Shown here piece by piece: positions 8,557-16,826 of a stretch of DNA of 64,000 nt. The notes under the pieces were generated by a model that was not told the DNA's origin, searched no databases, and saw only the letters and a program-made list of their open reading frames with translations. The DNA lies in assembly GCF_014333615.1 (NCBI RefSeq), contig NZ_JACSCY010000004.1, forward strand, positions 186,001 through 250,000, written 5' to 3'. This DNA is from Hymenobacter citatus. GTDB lineage: Bacteria > Bacteroidota > Bacteroidia > Cytophagales > Hymenobacteraceae. The translations under genes and the position numbers were made by a program. The stretch's first letter is position 1. Every line of letters starts with the position of its first letter.

Positions 8557-8964
8557 TCATTCCGTATCGCTGAAAGGCGCTTCCAATAGAATGTCTGATA
8601 ACTCTTGCTGTCGACGCGCTTCCCAAGCCGGATTGAGCCGGTGCAGCAACTCCGCCTGCTTCGCAAATAACAGTCGTCGAAAATCCTGGTTGGGTACACG
8701 GTGTCGCACTTCATAGCTGCTAGCCATAGAAAATGTGATGCTGGCAAATACCCAGTACAGCAATTCGTCTGCGTCCTGCGTGGTGCGGCGCAGTTGTTCT
8801 TGGCCACGCTCTACTACCACATAATGCATACCGTTGCTGTTAACTTCCAAATGCGGCAGAGCACCATCGTCGCTATAGCCATAGGTAGGTCGCCAGGCAA
8901 TAGGAGCTATTCGCTTCGCTAGAGTTTCTACTTGCTGTTGCAGTTGGCGTAGTTCGGCATTCAT
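8557..8964 (-). CDS. Immunity protein 63 (Imm63)-like protein
   Basis: The 135-residue cytosolic protein has the layout I associate with Imm63: 'LPHLEVNSNGMHYVVVERGQE', then 'RRTTQDADELLYWVFASITFSMASSYEVRHR' and 'DFRRLLFAKQAELLHRLNPAW'. Imm63 proteins neutralise polymorphic toxins delivered between cells. No toxin gene lies beside it, so it would be an orphan immunity gene. It is 18 bases downstream of the Nudix gene on the same strand, so it may be co-transcribed. The family assignment is from memory of the motif pattern. Confidence 0.65.
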   Translation of the reverse strand: MNAELRQLQQQVETLAKRIAPIAWRPTYGYSDDGALPHLEVNSNGMHYVVVERGQEQLRRTTQDADELLYWVFASITFSMASSYEVRHRVPNQDFRRLLFAKQAELLHRLNPAWEARRQQELSDILLEAPFSDTE

Positions 8965-8982
8965 GGTTAGCTATAGATAAAC

Positions 8983-9519
8983 TTAGATAGGCCACTCGCC
9001 CGCCACTAGCCGCGGCAGCAAAGCCCGCACCATGCGGTAGCTGGCGCCCCACAACGGGTAGGGGCCTACCCGGTAGAACGACACCGGGTAGGGCGCCGGC
9101 CAACCCGGTAGCTGCCAGGTTTCCGTCACGCGGGCGTCGGGTAGCAGCAGGTCGTCGATTATCACGCTCAGCACCTCGGCAATTTCGGTGGGCTGCCAGC
9201 GCCATTGCGCGGGCGGCTCTATGTGACCCACAAACGGCCAGATGCGAAACCCCGAAACCTCCGTGACAATGGATGGCAGCGTACCCAACATCCGCACCTG
9301 CGCGGCGGGTAGGCCAATTTCCTCCTCCGTCTCGCGCAGGGCCGTGGCTTCCAGCGAAGCGTCCTGCAACTCCCGCTTGCCGCCCGGAAACGCCAGCTGC
9401 CCGCCGTGCACGCCAAACTCGGTGCGCCGGATGACTACTAGGCGCAGCTGGCCGGCATCGTCGCGGTATAGGGGGATGAGCACGGCAGCATCGCGCAAGG
9501 GTGGGGTAGGGGTGTGCAT
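8983..9519 (-). CDS. Nudix hydrolase, CoA-pyrophosphatase type
   Basis: The 178-residue protein has a complete Nudix box at residues 47-70 (G-K-R-E...REtEEEIGL) preceded by 'VHGGQLAFPGG', the arrangement of the YeaB/NudL group that hydrolyses CoA to phosphopantetheine and 3',5'-ADP. Two acidic or glutamate metal ligands of the box (E63, E66, E67) are all present. It follows the L,D-transpeptidase gene by 31 bases on the same strand and precedes the Imm63-like gene. Confidence 0.9.
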   Translation of the reverse strand: MHTPTPPLRDAAVLIPLYRDDAGQLRLVVIRRTEFGVHGGQLAFPGGKRELQDASLEATALRETEEEIGLPAAQVRMLGTLPSIVTEVSGFRIWPFVGHIEPPAQWRWQPTEIAEVLSVIIDDLLLPDARVTETWQLPGWPAPYPVSFYRVGPYPLWGASYRMVRALLPRLVAGEWPI

Positions 9520-9550
9520 GGTAGGAAAGGGAGCAGGTAGGGCCAGGCGT

Positions 9551-10294
9551 CTAGCGTACGGAATACGCGCCTCTGGCGTCGGTAGTCAGATGTGGCAACT
9601 GGTGAGTTTGCTCGAAAAACAGGTAGCCTGCACGCAGGTTTTGCCAGAAAACGACGTGGGCGCTGTTGCGTCGGGCCGTTAGGTTTTCGGATGTAAGCGG
9701 AAACGGGAAGATGTGCACGCCAATAGTGTCCTGCCCGGCGGCCCGGGCCTCCACGGCCAATACATATAGCTCCTCCATGCCCGCGTCGGTGATGGGTAGG
9801 CAACCCACGGTGACGTTGGAGCCGTGAATGAAAATGTCGCCGCCGGGGTGCTGGATGTCGCTTTGGTATAGGTCGCTGGCATTGGGGTAGTTGAGGCCGA
9901 GCGAGAGGTGGTAGGCGCTGGTGGGGTTGAAACGGTCGAGCTGGTAGAAGCCCTCGGGTACTTGCCCGTCGCCCTCGCGGCGCTTGGGCCCCAGCGTGCC
10001 CGAGGTGCCGGCTATATAGAAAGTGCGGATGAGCACAAACGGCGTAGCCGTGGCCCGCGTGCGTGCCCATACCTCCAGCTGCCGCCCTACCTTGAAAGCG
10101 CGTAGGAAAATTTCGGGCTGCTTGGGGTCGACGCCGTGGGCCGTCAGGAGGAGGCGCCACCCTGGCCATGTGCGCTCATACGCAGCCCGCACGCGCGGAA
10201 AGCGCTGCTGTTCGTCGCGAAAAGCATTTGGCAAAGGATTGGATTGGCAGAAAGAGAGGAGTAGAAAACCTGTAGAAAGCAGTAGGCGTATCAT
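9551..10294 (-). CDS. L,D-transpeptidase (YkuD domain) family protein
   Basis: The 247-residue exported protein has a hydrophobic N-terminal signal. Its YkuD catalytic signature is 'HGSNVTVGCLPITD' (His157, catalytic Cys165). 'KRREGDGQVPEGFYQLDRFN' before the active site resembles YafK/ErfK-like members that cross-link or remodel peptidoglycan. The ATG at 10294 is chosen because it yields a signal peptide; longer in-frame extensions upstream lack family resemblance. Confidence 0.88.
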   Translation of the reverse strand: MIRLLLSTGFLLLSFCQSNPLPNAFRDEQQRFPRVRAAYERTWPGWRLLLTAHGVDPKQPEIFLRAFKVGRQLEVWARTRATATPFVLIRTFYIAGTSGTLGPKRREGDGQVPEGFYQLDRFNPTSAYHLSLGLNYPNASDLYQSDIQHPGGDIFIHGSNVTVGCLPITDAGMEELYVLAVEARAAGQDTIGVHIFPFPLTSENLTARRNSAHVVFWQNLRAGYLFFEQTHQLPHLTTDARGAYSVR

Positions 10295-10397
10295 CCGATA
10301 AATAGGATAAAAACCAGGAACGTTGCTATATCTTATATAGTATATGTAGTAGGGCCTATGCAAACAGCTTTTCGTGTATCGGCCAGATAGCGCACTG

Positions 10398-10431
10398 CGA
10401 AACATTGCGTTTACCACCACGAAACACTGCG
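10398..10431. promoter_or_regulatory. Paired 12-bp direct repeats, possible operator
   Basis: CGAAACATTGCG (10398-10409) and CGAAACACTGCG (10420-10431) differ at one base and are exactly 22 bases apart, two helical turns. They lie about 90 bases upstream of the flavoprotein gene and 100 bases upstream of the divergent transpeptidase gene. A regulator binding role is inferred only from spacing. Confidence 0.35.
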
Positions 10432-10519
10432 AGAAAAGAGGGTTGTGTAAGCTCTGTATCTCTACCCCGCCTACCGGCCTGAAAACCGGGAAGTAAGCAG
10501 CGCCTGCTAACTTGCACCC

Positions 10520-11677
10520 GTGGAAACTTCCGAATACGACGTAGCCATTCTGGGTGCCGGCCCTGCCGGGGCGGCCTGCGCGCTGGCGTTGCACGGCCAC
10601 GGCCTGCGCGTGGTGCTGGTAGACAAAGCTACCTTCCCGCGCGACAAAGTGTGCGGTGATGCCATTCCTGGCTTAGCGCTCAAGGCGTTGCGCCAGCTTA
10701 ATCCGGCCTGGCACGCTGAGCTTCTGGCAGGTCTCACGCCCCGCGCCGACACCCGCGACAGCCGCGTAGTGGCGCCCAATGGCCGCGAGCTGCGCATTCG
10801 CTGGCAGCTGCCTACCTTCAACAGCCCCCGCCTGCACTTCGACGACCACCTGCTGGGCCTTGTGCGCCGCCATACCACTACCAAAATCCGGGAGGACTAT
10901 GCCGTGCGCGACATCCAGACCACACCAACGGGTGTGCAGCTCCTACCCGCCCACAAAGAGCAAGAACCGCTAACTGCCCGCCTACTCATTGCCTGCGACG
11001 GCGCCAATTCCGTGGCGGCCCGCCGTCTCACCCAGCGCACCATCGACAAAGCCTACCACTGCGCCGCCGTGCGGGCCTACTACTCGGGCATTGCGGAGGT
11101 AGACGGCACCACCACCGAGTTTTTCTTCCTGCACGAATACATGGCCGGCTACTGCTGGATTTTTCCGGTGGGCAATGGCGTGTATAATGTGGGGTTTGGA
11201 ATGCTCTCCGAAGCCGTAGCGCGCCAGCGTGTTGACCTGAAAAAGATGCTGCCGCAGCTGTTGGCCACGCACCCCGAGCTGGCACAGCGCTTTGCCGGGG
11301 CGCAACAACTATCAGAGGTAGAAGGCTTTGGCTTGCCACTGGGCGGCCGCCCGCGCCCCCTGGCAGGGGAGCGGTTCCTGCTCTGCGGCGACGCGGCCTC
11401 CCTCATCGACCCCTTGCAGGGCCACGGTATCGATACGGCCATGCAAAGCGGCATCCTGGCGGCCCGGCAGGCCGTGCGGAGCTGCCAGCAAAACGATTTC
11501 AGCCCTGCCTTTCTAGCCGACTATGAGCACCAGGTAGCCCGCCAAATCACCAGCAAGCTGGCGCGCAGCTACCGCCTGATGCGCCTGGTAGCCCCGCGGC
11601 CCTGGCTGATGAACGTGGGCTTTGCCGTGGCCCGGCAGCCGCTATTAAAACGGTGGCTGCTGCGGGTGGCGGGGTAG
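10520..11677 (+). CDS. Geranylgeranyl-reductase family FAD-dependent oxidoreductase
   Basis: The 385-residue protein has the FAD-binding motif 'ILGAGPAGAACALALHGHG', the family marker 'FPRDKVCGDAIPG', 'ACDGANSVAARRL' and the C-terminal FAD motif 'FLLCGDAASLIDPLQGHGID'. Family members reduce polyprenyl chains (chlorophyll, menaquinone or archaeal-type lipids) or act as other para-hydroxybenzoate-hydroxylase-fold enzymes. The start is a GTG (10520) just after a TAACTTG promoter-like motif. The substrate cannot be read from the sequence. Confidence 0.88.
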   Translation: METSEYDVAILGAGPAGAACALALHGHGLRVVLVDKATFPRDKVCGDAIPGLALKALRQLNPAWHAELLAGLTPRADTRDSRVVAPNGRELRIRWQLPTFNSPRLHFDDHLLGLVRRHTTTKIREDYAVRDIQTTPTGVQLLPAHKEQEPLTARLLIACDGANSVAARRLTQRTIDKAYHCAAVRAYYSGIAEVDGTTTEFFFLHEYMAGYCWIFPVGNGVYNVGFGMLSEAVARQRVDLKKMLPQLLATHPELAQRFAGAQQLSEVEGFGLPLGGRPRPLAGERFLLCGDAASLIDPLQGHGIDTAMQSGILAARQAVRSCQQNDFSPAFLADYEHQVARQITSKLARSYRLMRLVAPRPWLMNVGFAVARQPLLKRWLLRVAG

Positions 11678-11721
11678 ACACAGCGGTTATCCTGCGGGTG
11701 TTGGTTTGCGTAAGGAAAAGC

Positions 11722-12162
11722 ATGAACACTACGTTTCGTCGTTTGGGAATACTGAGTGGCATTGGCTTGCTGCTGATAGGGCTGCTGAGCGCCGCGCCCC
11801 CTGCCTCACTCTCTGCTACCCTGAAAGCCAACCGGTGGAAAAAGCGCGTACTGCTCCTGTATGCGCCTACCGCCGATGACGCCACGCTGAAGCGCCAGCG
11901 CGCCCTGCTCGCGGCCCAACCGGAAGGAATGCGTGCCCGCGACATGCTAGTCCTCGATGTTATCGAAAGCCAGCTAAGTACCACCGACCGCCACTACGCC
12001 CACCAAGAGCTGAAGCTGCCCGCCGACCGCTTCACCGTGCTGTTAGTTGGCAAAGACGGCGGCGTGAAGCAGCGTAGCGCCACGCCCCTCCCTCCCGATG
12101 CCCTGTTTGGCACCATTGACAAAATGCCCATGCGTCGCGAGGAAATGCGCCGCGAGAAGTAG
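11722..12162 (+). CDS. DUF4174 exported protein
   Basis: The 146-residue protein has an N-terminal signal/anchor and then a thioredoxin-fold-like DUF4174 pattern: 'KANRWKKRVLLLYAPTADDATLKRQRALL', 'DMLVLDVIES' and 'DRFTVLLVGKDGGVKQRS'. No CxxC is present. DUF4174 members are secreted proteins of unknown function. The gene begins 44 bases after the flavoprotein gene. The ATG at 11722 was chosen as the one giving a signal sequence. Confidence 0.75.
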   Translation: MNTTFRRLGILSGIGLLLIGLLSAAPPASLSATLKANRWKKRVLLLYAPTADDATLKRQRALLAAQPEGMRARDMLVLDVIESQLSTTDRHYAHQELKLPADRFTVLLVGKDGGVKQRSATPLPPDALFGTIDKMPMRREEMRREK

Positions 12163-12229
12163 CGCCGATGTGTGGTGGGGTAGTCAACTCCGGGCGGTTC
12201 CTACGTATAGGGACCATATTTCCTACTGC

Positions 12230-13207
12230 ATGCCTGTTAAGCCTACCCCTGCCGAGCTACAAGACCAGCCCAAAGGCACCGCCGTCACTGCGGCCACCGA
12301 AACTATTCCGCCGCACGAAGGCAATGCCCATCCGACGGTGTATGGACCACGCTGGTGGCGCAAGCAAGTAGTGCAGGGCCTCATGATGGTGGCTGGCATT
12401 TTTTCGGCGGCGCTGGGCCTCGAAAGCTTCTTGCTACCCAATGGCTTTATCGATGGGGGCGTAACGGGCATTTCGTTGCTCACCAACCACACCACCCACC
12501 TTTCGCTGCCATTGCTGATTGTGGTGCTCAATATCCCGTTTGTGGTGATGGGCTATTTTCAGCTGGGGCGGGGCTTTGCGGCGCGTACGCTGGCAGCCAT
12601 TCTGGGGCTAGCCACGGTGCTGTACTTCGTGCACTTTTCGGTGCTGGCCGAAGACAAGCTACTGGCTGCCGTGTTTGGGGGCTTCTTCCTGGGGTCGGGT
12701 ATCGGGCTGGCCGTGCGCGGCGGCGCCGTACTCGATGGCACCGAAATCCTGGCTGTGTACCTCAGCAAGAAACTTCCCCTAACAGTAGGAGATATTATTC
12801 TGCTTATCAACATCGTCATCTTTGGCGTGGCGGCGCTGTTGCTGTCTATCACCACCGCCCTCTACTCGATTCTAGCCTACCTGGCCGCCGCCAAAATGGT
12901 TGATTTTATCATTGAAGGCATTGAGGAATACACGGGCGTGACCATCATTTCGCCCAAAAGTGAGGACATCCGGCGCATGGTCACCGAAAAGCTGGGTCGC
13001 GGTGCTACCCTCTATGTGGGCAAAAGCGGCTACAACACGCAAGGGCAGGATCAGAATACCATCGACATCATCTTCACGCTGGTAACGCGCCTGGAAGTAA
13101 CCCGCCTCACCGACGAGATTGACAAGATTGACCCAAACGCCTTTGTGGTGATGAGCAGTGTGCGCGACACAAAAGGTGGTATGGTCAAGCGGCGGCCGTT
13201 GCATTAG
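12230..13207 (+). CDS. YitT family membrane protein
   Basis: The 325-residue protein has five to six membrane helices (about residues 45-235) with the family landmarks 'LLPNGFIDGGVTGISLL', 'GGFFLGSGIGLAVRGGAVLDGTEILAVYLS' and a C-terminal cytosolic DUF2179 domain ('DIRRMVTEKLGRGATLYVGKSGY...DPNAFVVMSSVRDTKGG'). YitT proteins may be transporters; their cargo is not known. The ATG at 12230 is preferred over an upstream extension that overlaps the previous gene. Confidence 0.92.
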   Translation: MPVKPTPAELQDQPKGTAVTAATETIPPHEGNAHPTVYGPRWWRKQVVQGLMMVAGIFSAALGLESFLLPNGFIDGGVTGISLLTNHTTHLSLPLLIVVLNIPFVVMGYFQLGRGFAARTLAAILGLATVLYFVHFSVLAEDKLLAAVFGGFFLGSGIGLAVRGGAVLDGTEILAVYLSKKLPLTVGDIILLINIVIFGVAALLLSITTALYSILAYLAAAKMVDFIIEGIEEYTGVTIISPKSEDIRRMVTEKLGRGATLYVGKSGYNTQGQDQNTIDIIFTLVTRLEVTRLTDEIDKIDPNAFVVMSSVRDTKGGMVKRRPLH

Positions 13208-13448
13208 CGAACATGAGAAGCGCCTACTAGGTGAAAGCGATGGGCCACATAGAAAGTATATTTTCTCAATAGTGGAAAAATATCCAATATTGAATCTGCT
13301 TGCCGTCTCAAATAAGCTGTTCAGCTACCAGAGGAGTGCAAATACCGAGAAAATGAGTTTTGCGCTATTCAATTGAGTTGTTTTGTAGAACAAATGCCGC
13401 AGCGGACTCGGCATCCTGATCTTCTACATCTCTTTTATTGCTCTGCTC

Positions 13449-13631
13449 ATGTTCTCTTCTACCACTCTGCGTCCCATTTTTGTACTTGTTGTGGCCCTGC
13501 TCTTATCGGTAGGCAATACGGTGGCGGGTACTCCCTTCACGCGGGCGATTAAGCGTGGCTATGGCTATACGCACCGGCCTTACTACAAACAGTACAAAAG
13601 CGGTGTGCGTGGGCTCTTTGCCCGCCGCTAA
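13449..13631 (+). CDS. Small exported basic peptide, hypothetical
   Basis: The 60-residue ORF has a convincing signal peptide (basic start, hydrophobic 'FVLVVALLLSV', cut near 'TVAG'). The mature part is a short Arg/Lys/Tyr-rich tail of about 33 residues ('RGYGYTHRPYYKQYKSG'). A hairpin follows 20 bases after the stop. I do not recognise the family. Coding status is inferred from the signal peptide and the terminator. Confidence 0.5.
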   Translation: MFSSTTLRPIFVLVVALLLSVGNTVAGTPFTRAIKRGYGYTHRPYYKQYKSGVRGLFARR

Positions 13632-13651
13632 GTAGGTAGAAGAGTGTAGCT

Positions 13652-13701
13652 AACGCTCCCGTCACCAGATCCATATCTCAGGGCTTGGTGACGGGAGCGT
13701 T
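13652..13701. terminator. Hairpin, probable terminator
   Basis: A 16-base perfect inverted repeat (AACGCTCCCGTCACCA and its inverse) with an 18-base loop lies between the small peptide gene and the DUF4136 gene. It has no T-run, so its termination role is less sure. Confidence 0.55.
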
Positions 13702-13757
13702 GCATGTAATAGCATCGCTGGGTAGGCCACCCCAAGCCAGGTTGCGTACATAGGCAA

Positions 13758-14294
13758 ATGAAAAAGCTACTGCCACTTCTGCTAGTATTGGCAGCCTGTG
13801 CCCCTAGTGCCCAGGTCACGGCCGTTGACCAGATGGCCGGAACCGATTTTACAGCCTACCACACCTACAACTTTCCGGCCGCCGACGCCCGCAATGAGGC
13901 CGGCTACCAGGTGATGAGCCCAACCCTACCCGTTTGGCAGGCAGCCATTGCCCGTGAGCTGGAAAAGCGGGGTTACCGTCGCGCCCCCCAGCCCGATGTG
14001 TGGGTGCACGTGGGGGTAGTAGTGGCCGATAAAGTGCAAACCCGCGAAACGCAGATCTGGGAGGCGCCTCCGTATGTGGGGCAGCACCGCTACGGTTGGC
14101 AGAGCCAGCAGGTGCCCGTGCGGGCCTACCGCGAGGGAACTACCACGGTAGATGTAGTAGATGCCGCCCGCAATACGCTGGTGTGGCAGGGCAACGTGGC
14201 CGGCGCTCTTACTAAGAAACCCAATCGGCAGGTAGAGCAGATTAACAACAGCGTGGCCGAGCTGTTTGGCCGTTACCCGGTGCCCGCGCCCTAA
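13758..14294 (+). CDS. DUF4136 lipoprotein
   Basis: The 178-residue protein has a lipoprotein signal ('MKKLLPLLLVLAAC', Cys14) and the DUF4136 pattern: 'FTAYHTYNFP', 'AIARELEKRGYRRAPQPDVWVHVGV' and 'GTTTVDVVDAARNTLVWQGNV'. Such proteins sit in the envelope, with no known role. Confidence 0.85.
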   Translation: MKKLLPLLLVLAACAPSAQVTAVDQMAGTDFTAYHTYNFPAADARNEAGYQVMSPTLPVWQAAIARELEKRGYRRAPQPDVWVHVGVVVADKVQTRETQIWEAPPYVGQHRYGWQSQQVPVRAYREGTTTVDVVDAARNTLVWQGNVAGALTKKPNRQVEQINNSVAELFGRYPVPAP

Positions 14295-14372
14295 AACATC
14301 CAGTTGGGTTAGCTGGTTGATACAACCAGTCGCGTAAGCCCCCGTATCAGCATCATCACTAAGCTTTTTCTC

Positions 14373-14858
14373 TTGGAAAGTCCATTCACCTCCGCTCGCC
14401 CCGAAGACTTATTGTTTGATGCCGCCCGCCGGGGCGATGTAGCCTATTTGCGTGAACTGCTCGCGACGGGCGTCGATGTAAATACGCAGGATGCCAAAGG
14501 CTTCACGCCGCTTATCATTGCCGCCTACGACGACCACCTGGAGGCTACCAAGCTGCTGCTAGAGGCTGGGGCCGACGTGAACGTGCAAGACCGCGCCGGC
14601 AATACTGCCCTGATGGGTGTATGCTTCAAAGGCTACCCCGAAATAGCTCGGCAACTCATTGCCCACGGCGCCAACCTGGACTTGCAAAACGGCAACGGCG
14701 GCACGGCTCTCATGTTTGCTACCCTGTTTGGCCGCAACCAGCTGATACCAATTCTGCTGGAAGCAGGTGCTGATACCAGTATCCGCGATGTGCGGGGTCT
14801 CTCGGCTCACGATCTGGCCATTCAGCAAGGCAACGAAGCGGCACTGGAGCTGCTATAG
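14373..14858 (+). CDS. Ankyrin-repeat protein
   Basis: The 161-residue protein is composed of about four ankyrin repeats ('GFTPLIIAAYDDHLEATKLLLEAGADVNVQD', then 'GNTALMGVCFKGYPEIARQLIAHGANLDLQN' and so on; shown here only as family pattern). It has no signal peptide, so a cytosolic protein-binding role is likely. It starts with TTG at 14373; no ATG is available before the first repeat. A terminator follows 22 bases after the stop. Confidence 0.85.
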   Translation: MESPFTSARPEDLLFDAARRGDVAYLRELLATGVDVNTQDAKGFTPLIIAAYDDHLEATKLLLEAGADVNVQDRAGNTALMGVCFKGYPEIARQLIAHGANLDLQNGNGGTALMFATLFGRNQLIPILLEAGADTSIRDVRGLSAHDLAIQQGNEAALELL

Positions 14859-14880
14859 GAGAGCCCTAAGAAGGTATATA

Positions 14881-14928
14881 AACAGAGGAGCCGGATTTCA
14901 GTACTGCTGAAATCCGGCTCCTCTGTTT
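14881..14928 (+). terminator. Rho-independent terminator
   Basis: A long perfect hairpin (AACAGAGGAGCCGGATTTCAG and its inverse, loop TACT) followed by T-rich sequence, after the ankyrin gene. Confidence 0.9.
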
Positions 14929-15072
14929 ATTGTAATAGTTGTAGAATGAACGCGCCATTCGTTAAATCAAGCATGACGGCCTTATGGCTTCCTGAATAAG
15001 ATTAACTAAATGACCAAAGCCGGCCATATAGCCTTGGCAAACGAAACACAGAGTGTTGTGTTTCTACAACGA

Positions 15073-16170
15073 TTAGTAACCCATAAGATACTTGCTCCTA
15101 CTGCCAGCAATAGCTTTTATTACTGCAATAGCGGCGAAACAAAAGAGTAAATCAGCAACAAAAATCAACGTAGAATGGAAGAAGGTAGGGGACCAGTTTA
15201 ATGTGCCATTTTCCGTTAGGTAATCAATAAAATACAGGAAATAGTAATGAATGAAATACAAAGCAAAACTGACGTTAGATAATTTAGTCAGGTTGCTAGA
15301 CAAGAATTTATTCTGCATAATCTTGTCGTTAAACTTCCACAACAAGTATATAATGCTCCAGCAGAGGAGTAGTTTTTGGCAATACAAGAATTGCTCGATA
15401 AAGCGGATTTCCTTCTGGGTGAAAATGGCGCCCAATACGATAAAGGCAACGGTAAGACCAAGTAAAATAGGCCATAGCAAATCTGTGATGGACAGCAGCC
15501 GCTTGTGGTACCGGCTGGCGAACATACCAAGCAAATAGATGGATATGTAATGGATAAAGGCCAGATGAAACCGGTACAGCTCTGATGATCTGGTGACTAA
15601 CAACGACAGGCACATAAAAACAGGTAGAAAATAATACACTGTTCGGTTACGGTCGAGGTAGATAAAGACCGGTGCCAGCAGGTAGTAAAAGCAGATCATG
15701 GGAATAAACCAGAAAGGCACCAAGTGCATACCGGTTACATAATAGGCCACTAACTGCGTGGGTAGGGAATACGTGAAAAAGGCCGGAAATACTTCCGTTA
15801 TGTCTGGGTTGTGGTGGTGCGTTGCGAAGCGGATAAACAGAATAGGAAGCGAGATAAGTACATAGGGCACCAGGATGTTCTGCACCTTCTTGTACCAATA
15901 GGTCTTTTTATCGAATCGCTTGGAGAGGTATTGAAAAAGAAAGCCCGAGATGAACATGAACAGCAACGTGCCTCGTTGCAGGATAACAGGTTCAAACTCC
16001 GGCTTTAGGATGCCGTAACAATGGATGGCTACAATGAACAGAATAGCAATGGCCCGAGCGTTCTGAATATAGTCCAGAAAAGCAGGTTTGCGAGCAACTG
16101 TTGTGGATGCATTGACTTTATCTAAGAAAGCAGTTGGTTGCTTCGCAACAAAAGTATTAACAGTTTCCAT
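15073..16170 (-). CDS. Acyltransferase family 3 membrane protein
   Basis: The 365-residue integral membrane protein has about ten helices and the family start 'YIQNARAIAILFIVAIHCYGI' with the catalytic-region His in 'VAIHCY', then 'LFMFISGFLFQYLSKRF'. Members O-acylate sugars of exopolysaccharide, LPS or peptidoglycan at the inner membrane. The gene is visibly AT-richer than its neighbours and sits beside a 656-base AT-rich non-coding stretch, both consistent with recent acquisition. A 12-base palindrome (16212-16223) lies 42 bases upstream of the start. Confidence 0.88.
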   Translation of the reverse strand: METVNTFVAKQPTAFLDKVNASTTVARKPAFLDYIQNARAIAILFIVAIHCYGILKPEFEPVILQRGTLLFMFISGFLFQYLSKRFDKKTYWYKKVQNILVPYVLISLPILFIRFATHHHNPDITEVFPAFFTYSLPTQLVAYYVTGMHLVPFWFIPMICFYYLLAPVFIYLDRNRTVYYFLPVFMCLSLLVTRSSELYRFHLAFIHYISIYLLGMFASRYHKRLLSITDLLWPILLGLTVAFIVLGAIFTQKEIRFIEQFLYCQKLLLCWSIIYLLWKFNDKIMQNKFLSSNLTKLSNVSFALYFIHYYFLYFIDYLTENGTLNWSPTFFHSTLIFVADLLFCFAAIAVIKAIAGSRSKYLMGY

Positions 16171-16826
16171 GCAGCGCCCTCAAAAAGTTATGCTAAGAGA
16201 TTTCTATAGTGAGTAACGTTACTTGCTGGATTAGAAATAGAACTATACTTATATGATAGACTTTTTACGTGCCTATTATTCTGTTTTAATGGCTTTTTTC
16301 AAGAAAAGCACACATGCTGTCGCTCCCGTTTATATTAAATAAGTTCGGCTATACGCATACTCAACGAAAGGGTTGTACTTTTTTAAAAATAAGATGATTG
16401 GCGGGGCGTGTATAGTGGGTATAAATTGTAAGTGGTTATTGTTGAGCTTCAACTACATAATAAGCTATTATATTTATCGTTTTATGATTTAAGTATCTTA
16501 TTTACAGATATTTATGAAATATTTATTTGCTTGGTGATTCTTATTATATATTTTATTCATGTTTAATTATTTCGCTTTTCCTTTATTAGTAGTGTGGTTT
16601 ATTTATATTTTATGAATGTGTGCGACTATATGATTTTATAATAATTTTATGTTATTGAATTAGTAACAATGGCATGCACAAACAGTGAAACTTTGTAGTA
16701 TGAGTAAATAACTGCGCACAAAATCAACTATATTTTTATACAAATAGGAAGCTCATATAAAGCCAAATAGCCGTGTTGGGTAGGGCTGCGTAAGAGGTAG
16801 GAAATACAGTTCTAATTTCTACCCCT
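16171..16826. other. 656-base AT-rich intergenic stretch
   Basis: Between the divergent acyltransferase and SDR genes. It contains no ORF with coding character. The only ordered element seen is a perfect 12-base palindrome, AGTAACGTTACT (16212-16223). The strong AT bias is unlike the surrounding chromosome. Confidence 0.6.

Noticed and set aside
9438..10169. 243-codon minus-strand ORF over the L,D-transpeptidase
   Set aside because: Another frame of the same strand with Arg/Pro/His-rich composition; the YkuD frame carries the active site.
13158..13376. 72-codon ORF after YitT
   Set aside because: Overlaps the YitT 3' end, with no signal, motif or coding bias.
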